Position numbers and translations under genes: made by a program | Notes under the pieces: generated by a model | Database searches by the model: none | The model's input: the letters and a program-made list of their open reading frames with translations, nothing else | What the model was told of the DNA's origin: nothing | Source: Candidatus Tectimicrobiota bacterium | GTDB taxonomy: Bacteria > JACPSX01 | Direction: 5' to 3' | Length of the DNA stretch: 10,522 nucleotides | Assembly (NCBI GenBank): GCA_016193065.1 | Contig: JACPSX010000236.1 | Location: forward strand, 1 to 10,522 | Shown: positions 5,592-10,522 of the stretch, one piece after another | How positions within the stretch are numbered: the stretch's first letter is position 1 | How the letters are laid out: each line of letters opens with the position of its first letter

Positions 5592-6080
5592 ATGGATCTG
5601 ATGGAAAATTCAAAAAGGGGAACGGAAAGAAGCTCTTTAATGAACGTGGGGTACCGTGTGGACTATGCAGTCCGGGCCCTCTCGTACCTGGCAGCTCAGC
5701 CTCCCGGCAGGATTGTTCCGAGGGCTGAACTTGAAAAGAAGCAACATATCCCCCCTCACTATCTCTCCAAGATTATGAAAGATCTGGTTTCCGGAGGGCT
5801 GGTGAAATCCTACCTGGGCTGTAGGGGTGGGTTTAGCTTGGCCAGAGCGGCCCAGACGATCAGCATCAAGGAAGTCTATGAAGCCGTAGAAAGACCTCTT
5901 GTCATCATGGAGTGTCTTGAGAAGGGGCCTTCCTATTGTTCCTACATCCCGGTGTGTACCCAGGTCTCGATTTGGCAAAGGGCCCAAACCCTACTGGCAA
6001 ACTTCCTTTCGGGAGTTTCCGTGAATGACATTGCAGATCAAAAAGGTCTGAGGGAGAGATTGGGCGGACTGCACGGCTAA
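5592..6080 (+). CDS. Rrf2/IscR-family transcriptional regulator of the SUF operon
   Basis: This 162-residue DNA-binding protein probably senses iron-sulfur cluster status and controls the suf genes that follow. The winged helix-turn-helix begins at YRVDYAVRALSYLA (21-34), with the recognition region PPHYLSKIMKDLVSGGLVKS and wing CRGGFSLAR (77-85), then the family's IKEVYEAVE. Three cysteines, C108, C116 and C122 (spacing x7, x5), match the position of the cluster ligands of IscR (x5, x5), so it probably binds a cluster; C77 is extra. The start is uncertain. ATG 5592 has GGAAGGG 8 bases upstream, a GTG at 5583 is possible, and ATG 5640 would give a 146-residue protein starting MNVGYRVDYA, closest to the usual Rrf2 N-terminus. 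The gene follows its own promoter and is 42 bases from the next small frame, with no terminator between. Confidence 0.9.
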   Translation: MDLMENSKRGTERSSLMNVGYRVDYAVRALSYLAAQPPGRIVPRAELEKKQHIPPHYLSKIMKDLVSGGLVKSYLGCRGGFSLARAAQTISIKEVYEAVERPLVIMECLEKGPSYCSYIPVCTQVSIWQRAQTLLANFLSGVSVNDIADQKGLRERLGGLHG

Positions 6081-6122
6081 TTCCCGAATAAAACGCAAGA
6101 GTCAACCTTTAAGCACAGAGAG

Positions 6123-6239
6123 ATGAAACCAATGGAAGAAACCGCTCAGGCGACCGCGACACAGGGGGAGATCCTGAGAGCCTTCTCCGGGATCAAGGAC
6201 CCCGACCTGGGCTTAAGAATGGTTCAAGAGGAGAAGTAA
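6123..6239 (+). CDS. 38-residue peptide resembling the N-terminus of a DUF59/MIP18 domain, coupled to sufB
   Basis: An ATG-started frame of 38 codons fills the gap between the regulator and sufB and ends in TAATG, sharing one base with the sufB start. Residues 15-31 ([17 protein letters not shown]) match the opening of the DUF59/MIP18 (SufT/PaaD) fold and of Mrp/ApbC N-termini, where a helix is followed by DPE/DLG. The protein then stops before the rest of the about 100-residue domain, including any conserved Cys. It could be a remnant of a sufT-like gene or a small peptide kept for translational coupling. Its last codons contain the sufB Shine-Dalgarno (AGAGGAGA). Its own SD is weak (AGAGAG); ATG at 6132 is an alternative start. 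The similarity is from memory of the family, not a search. Confidence 0.5.
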   Translation: MKPMEETAQATATQGEILRAFSGIKDPDLGLRMVQEEK

Positions 6240-7696
6240 TGAGCACTTCCACGAACACGATAGAGACCCTGGCAAACCGGGAATACAAATACGGGTTTGT
6301 CACGGAAATCGAAGCGGACGTCGTCCCCCGCGGACTAAACGAGGAAACCGTTCGACTGGTCTCCGCGAAGAAGAATGAACCGGAGTTCATGCTGGAGTGG
6401 CGTCTTAAGGCTTACCGGCATTGGGTGAAGATGGAAAAATCCGAGGGAGAACCGAAATGGGCCAACATCAAGCACCCGCCCATCGATTACCAGGACATCA
6501 TCTACTACTCGGCACCCAAGCCCAAGAAGAAGCTGAACAGCCTGGATGAAGTGGACCCGGAGGTGCTGAGAACGTTCGAGAAGCTGGGCATTCCCCTGGA
6601 CGAACAGAAAAAGCTCAGCGGTGTCGCGGTGGATGCGGTCTTCGACAGCGTTTCCGTGGCGACTACTTTTAAAGAAAAGCTCGCTGAGCTGGGAATTATC
6701 TTCTGCTCGTTCTCCGAGGCGGTGAATAATCACCCGGAGCTGGTCGAGAAGTACCTTGGATCGGTGGTCCCTTACTCCGATAACTTCTTTGCCACCCTGA
6801 ACTCCGCCGTCTTCAGCGACGGATCGTTCTGCTACATCCCGAAGGGCGTGCGCTGCCCCATGGAGCTCTCCACATACTTCCGGATCAATGCGGCGGACAC
6901 GGGCCAGTTCGAGCGCACGCTGATCATCGCCGAAGAGGGCAGTTACGTGAGCTATCTGGAAGGATGCACCGCGCCCATGCGGGACGAGAACCAGTTGCAC
7001 GCCGCGGTCGTGGAGCTCATCGCCCACGACAACGCCACCATCAAGTACTCGACCATCCAGAACTGGTACCCCGGGGACAAGGACGGGAAGGGGGGCATCT
7101 ATAACTTCGTCACCAAGCGCGGAAAGTGCCTAGGAAGGAGCTCCAAGATCTCGTGGACCCAGGTGGAGACGGGCTCGGCCATCACCTGGAAGTACCCCAG
7201 TTGCATCCTCCAGGGTGACAACTCCGTGGGTGAGTTTTATTCGGTGGCGTTGACCAACCACCACCAGCAGGCCGACACGGGAACCAAGATGATCCACATG
7301 GGCAAGAACACCCGGAGTACGATCGTCGCGAAAGGAATCTCCGCGGGGTATGGCCAGAACACCTACCGCGGCCTGGTCAAGATCCTGAAGAGCTCCACGG
7401 GGGCGCGCAACTACACGCAGTGCGACTCGCTGCTCATCGGCGACAAATGCGGGGCCCACACCTTCCCCTACATAGAGGTCAAGAACTCCACGGCCCGGAT
7501 GGAGCACGAGGCGTCCACATCGAAGATCGGGGATGACCAGATTTTCTACTGCAACCAGAGGGGAATCTCGAAGGAAGACGCCGTGAACCTGATCGTGAAC
7601 GGCTTCTGCAAGGAGGTATTTCGGAACTTGCCGATGGAGTTTGCCGTAGAGGCGCAGAAGTTGCTCAGTATCAGCTTAGAGGGCAGCATCGGCTAA
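6239..7696 (+). CDS. sufB: SufB, Fe-S cluster scaffold subunit
   Basis: SufB is the core scaffold of the SufBC2D complex, where iron-sulfur clusters are built in the cytoplasm from persulfide sulfur. The 485-residue protein is full length (E. coli 495) and follows the family throughout: an N-terminal helical part ([16 protein letters not shown] at about 42-57), the beta-helix core with [27 protein letters not shown] and [14 protein letters not shown], and the C-terminal domain. Cys395 in TQCDS and Glu424 in RMEHEAS correspond to the E. coli residues C405 and E434 needed for cluster assembly. The ATG overlaps the stop of the 38-residue frame and has an AGAGGAGA Shine-Dalgarno. SufC follows after 33 bases. 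Function is clear by family; nothing is truncated. Confidence 0.98.
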   Translation: MSTSTNTIETLANREYKYGFVTEIEADVVPRGLNEETVRLVSAKKNEPEFMLEWRLKAYRHWVKMEKSEGEPKWANIKHPPIDYQDIIYYSAPKPKKKLNSLDEVDPEVLRTFEKLGIPLDEQKKLSGVAVDAVFDSVSVATTFKEKLAELGIIFCSFSEAVNNHPELVEKYLGSVVPYSDNFFATLNSAVFSDGSFCYIPKGVRCPMELSTYFRINAADTGQFERTLIIAEEGSYVSYLEGCTAPMRDENQLHAAVVELIAHDNATIKYSTIQNWYPGDKDGKGGIYNFVTKRGKCLGRSSKISWTQVETGSAITWKYPSCILQGDNSVGEFYSVALTNHHQQADTGTKMIHMGKNTRSTIVAKGISAGYGQNTYRGLVKILKSSTGARNYTQCDSLLIGDKCGAHTFPYIEVKNSTARMEHEASTSKIGDDQIFYCNQRGISKEDAVNLIVNGFCKEVFRNLPMEFAVEAQKLLSISLEGSIG

Positions 7697-7729
7697 ATTT
7701 TCCAACACTTCGTCAAAAAGGGACAAGGC

Positions 7730-8500
7730 ATGCTAGAAATCAACAACCTGCACGTGAAAGTGGGCAACCAGAAAATCCTCAAAGGCGTAAATCTCAAGGT
7801 AAACGCCGGAGAGGTCCACTCCATTATGGGCCCCAACGGCTCCGGCAAGAGCACCCTGGCCCAGGTCCTGGCCGGCCGGGAGGGGTATGAAGTCACCGCC
7901 GGAGAGGTGATTTACGAAGGGAAAAACCTCCTGGAGATGCCGCCCGAGGAGCGCGCCTGCGCCGGGGTCTTCCTGGCCTTCCAATACCCGGTGGAGATCC
8001 CCGGGGTGAACAACGCCTACTTCCTGAAAGCGGGCCTAAACGCCATCCGCAAGTACCAGGGCCTTGAGGAACTTGACGCCATGGATTTCCTCCCTCTGGT
8101 CAAGGAGAAGATGAAGGCCCTGGAGATAGACGAACTTCTCCTGAACCGGTCGGTGAACGAGGGTTTCTCGGGCGGTGAGAAGAAGCGCAACGAGGTATTC
8201 CAGATGTCGGTACTGGAGCCCAAGCTCGCCATCTTGGACGAGACCGATTCCGGGCTGGACATTGACGCTTTGAGGATCGTCGCCAACGGCGTCAACGCGC
8301 TGCGCAGCCCCGATCGTGCCATTATCGTCGTCACCCATTACCAGCGGCTCCTCAACTACATCATCCCCGACTACATCCACGTGCTGGTGGATGGCCGGAT
8401 CGTCAAATCCGGCGGCAAAGAGCTGGCCCTGGAGCTGGAAAACAAGGGCTATGCCTGGGTCGAGGCCGAGATCCACACCGCCGCGCCGGCAAACGCCTGA
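7730..8500 (+). CDS. sufC: SufC, ABC-type ATPase of the SUF scaffold complex
   Basis: SufC is a soluble ABC ATPase that binds SufB and SufD and drives the conformational change needed for cluster assembly; it is not a transporter. The 256-residue protein has Walker A GPNGSGKS (34-41, K40), a Q-loop around FLAFQYP, the SufC-type signature SGGEKKRNE (147-155), Walker B LAILDE (166-171) followed by TDSGLDIDAL, and the switch His203 in VVTHYQ. These positions equal those of E. coli SufC. The acidic SGLDIDAL stretch and KKRNE are typical of SufC rather than transport ATPases. It lies 33 bases after sufB and 15 bases before sufD. Confidence 0.98.
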   Translation: MLEINNLHVKVGNQKILKGVNLKVNAGEVHSIMGPNGSGKSTLAQVLAGREGYEVTAGEVIYEGKNLLEMPPEERACAGVFLAFQYPVEIPGVNNAYFLKAGLNAIRKYQGLEELDAMDFLPLVKEKMKALEIDELLLNRSVNEGFSGGEKKRNEVFQMSVLEPKLAILDETDSGLDIDALRIVANGVNALRSPDRAIIVVTHYQRLLNYIIPDYIHVLVDGRIVKSGGKELALELENKGYAWVEAEIHTAAPANA

Positions 8501-8515
8501 CCGGGGGGCAGAACA

Positions 8516-9859
8516 GTGACCGTGGTGACGCAACAAATAGACAGTTACCTGGAAAGCTTTGCGCGGTTCGAGAACAGCGCCCCGGGAAGCGGCCAAGGGT
8601 GGGCACGCTCGATCCGCCAGGCGGCAATCACCCGCTTCTCCGAGCTGGGGTTTCCGACCATCCGGGATGAGGACTGGCGGTTCACCAGCGTGGCTCCGAT
8701 CGCCCAGGCGGACTTCAAGCTCGCCCGGGACGGCCGCTTTGCACTGTCGTCCCGGGAGATCGGGCAATTCACATTCCCTGGCCTAGCATGCAGCCAGCTC
8801 GTCTTCGTGAACGGACGATACTCACCGGAGCTTTCCTCGCTCGGGCTCCTACCCAACGGGGTGACCGTCGGGAGCCTGGCGTGGTTCCTCGACAATGATC
8901 CGGATCTCGCAGAACCTCATCTCGCCCGGTACGCCGACTACCAGCAGGACGCCTTTGCAGCCCTTAACACCGCCTTCATGGAAGACGGCGCGTTTGTGCA
9001 CATCCCCAGAGGGACGGTGCTTCCGGAACCGATCCACCTGCTGTACATCTCCACCGCGGCCGGCGCTCCGCTCATCACCCATCCGCGAAATCTGATTCTG
9101 GCGGACGAGGATAGCCAGGCGACCATCGTGGAGGACTACGTCTCGCTGGGCAGCGGCGTCCATTTCTCGAACTCGGTCACGGAAGCGGTGCTGGGCCAGA
9201 ATAGCGTGCTGAGCCACTACCGGCTCGAGCGCGAGAGCAAGGAGGCGTTCAACATCTCGACCCTGCGGTTTCAGCAAGGCCGGAGCAGCAGCCTCGCGTC
9301 CCACTCGGTGTTGCTGGGCGGAGCGCTGATGCGCAACAACATCCACCCGGCTCTGGCGGGCGAGGGCTGCGATTGCCTGATCAACGGCCTGTTCATGGCC
9401 ACCGGCCGGCAGCACATGGATAACTACATGAAGGTCGAACATGCCGGCCCGCACTGCAACAGCCGGCAGTTCTACCATGGCATCCTCGATGGTCGTTCGC
9501 GGGGCGTCTTTCACGGCCGGATCATCGTGCACAAGGATGCCCAGAAGACCGACGCCAAGCAGACGAACAGGAACCTGCTGCTCTCGGAGAACGCTCAGAT
9601 CGATACCAAGCCGCAGCTTGAAATTTACGCCGACGACGTGAAGTGCACCCATGGAGCGACCATCGGCCAGATCGACGAGGACGCGATCTTCTACCTGCGC
9701 TCCCGCGGCATTGCCGAGGAATCGGCCCGCGCCCTCTTGCTCTTCGCCTTCGCCGGGGAATGCCTCCAGCGCATGAAGATCGAGCCCATCCGCAAGCATC
9801 TGGAAGCGCTCGTCACGCAATGGTCGCCCTTGGGGAAACTCCTGGAGGAGGCCCGATGA
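8516..9859 (+). CDS. sufD: SufD, Fe-S scaffold partner of SufB
   Basis: SufD pairs with SufB in the SufBC2D complex and is needed for iron entry into the nascent cluster. The 447-residue protein shows the N-terminal helical segment ([20 protein letters not shown] at about 35-54), a beta-helix core ([18 protein letters not shown]), and the C-terminal family block with [20 protein letters not shown], then Cys377 and His379 in VKCTHGAT, equivalent to E. coli C358 and H360. The start is GTG at 8516, with only a weak G-rich SD; GTGs at 8522 and 8525 are near alternatives. The stop overlaps the sufS start (ATGA). Length is normal for the family. Confidence 0.97.
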   Translation: MTVVTQQIDSYLESFARFENSAPGSGQGWARSIRQAAITRFSELGFPTIRDEDWRFTSVAPIAQADFKLARDGRFALSSREIGQFTFPGLACSQLVFVNGRYSPELSSLGLLPNGVTVGSLAWFLDNDPDLAEPHLARYADYQQDAFAALNTAFMEDGAFVHIPRGTVLPEPIHLLYISTAAGAPLITHPRNLILADEDSQATIVEDYVSLGSGVHFSNSVTEAVLGQNSVLSHYRLERESKEAFNISTLRFQQGRSSSLASHSVLLGGALMRNNIHPALAGEGCDCLINGLFMATGRQHMDNYMKVEHAGPHCNSRQFYHGILDGRSRGVFHGRIIVHKDAQKTDAKQTNRNLLLSENAQIDTKPQLEIYADDVKCTHGATIGQIDEDAIFYLRSRGIAEESARALLLFAFAGECLQRMKIEPIRKHLEALVTQWSPLGKLLEEAR

Positions 9860-10522
9860 CCATCGCCAGTGACACTATCAGCAAAAAGATCCGCCCGGAT
9901 CGACCGTCGGGCTTTGATGTCGAGAACATCCGGCGGGACTTCCCGATCCTGGCCCGGAAGGTCCATGGCAAGCCGCTGGTCTATCTCGACAACGCCGCCA
10001 CGACCCAGAAGCCCCAGGTCGTGATCGACACCATCACGCGGTACTATCAGGAGGATAACTCCAACATCCATCGCGGTCTCCACTTCCTGAGCGAAAAGGC
10101 CACCCAGGACTATGAAGCCGCTCGCGCCAAGGTGAGGCGGTTTCTAAACACTGCGCAGGACCGGGAAATCATCTTCGTTCGCGGCGCTACGGAGGGCATC
10201 AACCTCGTCGCGCAGACTTACGGCCGGGCATCCGTGAAAGCAGGTGATGAGATCGTCCTCTCCATCATGGAGCATCACTCCAACATCGTCCCCTGGCAAA
10301 TGTTGTGCGAGGAAAAGGGTGCTCGCTTGCGGGTCGTCCCCATTAACGACGAGGGCGAGCTGTTGCTCGATGAATACGAGAAGCTGCTCAATGCAAGAAC
10401 AAAGCTCGTGTCCATCGTTCACATATCGAACGCCCTGGGCACGATCAACCCGGTCAAGCAGATCATCCAGATGGCGCACGACCGGGGCATTCCCGTCCTG
10501 GTCGACGGGGCTCAGGCGGTCC
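9856..10522 (+). CDS. sufS: SufS, cysteine desulfurase (partial, runs off the window end)
   Basis: SufS is a PLP-dependent class V aminotransferase-fold enzyme that turns L-cysteine into L-alanine and holds the sulfur as a persulfide for SufBCD. The window contains the first 222 residues out of about 410. They show [11 protein letters not shown] (43-53), [30 protein letters not shown], the PLP-stacking His141 in [23 protein letters not shown], and VDGAQAV with Asp217 and Gln220 that contact PLP. The PLP-binding lysine and the persulfide cysteine lie beyond the edge. The N-terminus is about 18 residues longer than in E. coli. The ATG overlaps the sufD stop by four bases, with GGAGGAGG just upstream. 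A sufU/iscU-type gene commonly follows in this operon type but is outside the window. Confidence 0.97.
   Translation, partial: MTIASDTISKKIRPDRPSGFDVENIRRDFPILARKVHGKPLVYLDNAATTQKPQVVIDTITRYYQEDNSNIHRGLHFLSEKATQDYEAARAKVRRFLNTAQDREIIFVRGATEGINLVAQTYGRASVKAGDEIVLSIMEHHSNIVPWQMLCEEKGARLRVVPINDEGELLLDEYEKLLNARTKLVSIVHISNALGTINPVKQIIQMAHDRGIPVLVDGAQAV

Noticed and set aside
8316-8519. Overlapping plus-strand frame at the sufC end
   Set aside because: Ser/Thr/Trp-rich out-of-frame reading of the sufC 3' end with no independent support.

Overview
The window (about 60% GC by eye) looks like a chromosomal segment of a Gram-negative bacterium. A TonB-dependent receptor with a signal peptide and a C-terminal beta-barrel implies an outer membrane. 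The sequence alone does not fix the phylum. The SUF order and the Rieske/amidohydrolase cassette suggest a soil or sediment lineage outside the well-studied Enterobacteria, but this is only an impression.

Region 1 (1-2812, minus strand) is a vitamin B12 uptake unit. A BtuB-like TonB-dependent receptor (139-2217) is preceded by two complete cobalamin riboswitches in tandem. The distal aptamer (2615-2769) follows a plausible sigma70-type promoter and is followed by an 11-bp intrinsic terminator with seven U (2510-2547). The proximal aptamer (2268-2408) is followed by a hairpin (2228-2250) that buries the receptor's Shine-Dalgarno sequence, and the hairpin's loop is exactly complementary to the aptamer's L5. 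The leader therefore reads as two B12 checkpoints in series, the first on transcription and the second on translation. A very G-rich tract lies just behind the receptor gene.

Region 2 (2813-3196) is the divergent intergenic region. It contains a 200-bp block bounded by an 18-bp inverted repeat (14 bp perfect) with two internal hairpins. This could be a MITE-like insertion or a structured RNA.

Region 3 (3197-5257, plus strand) is a three-gene cassette: a small Rieske [2Fe-2S] protein, an unrecognised 109-residue mostly helical protein, and a 408-residue amidohydrolase-2 family enzyme. A nested inverted-repeat structure (5259-5396) begins directly after the last stop codon.

Region 4 (5449-10522, plus strand) is a SUF iron-sulfur cluster assembly operon. 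It runs from a good promoter through an Rrf2/IscR-type regulator with three clustered cysteines, a 38-residue peptide resembling the start of a DUF59/MIP18 domain, sufB, sufC, sufD and sufS (cut by the window edge). SufB, SufC and SufD form the scaffold/ATPase complex, and SufS supplies sulfur from cysteine. Tight spacing and overlaps (TAATG before sufB, ATGA between sufD and sufS) indicate one transcript, with the regulator probably sensing cluster status.
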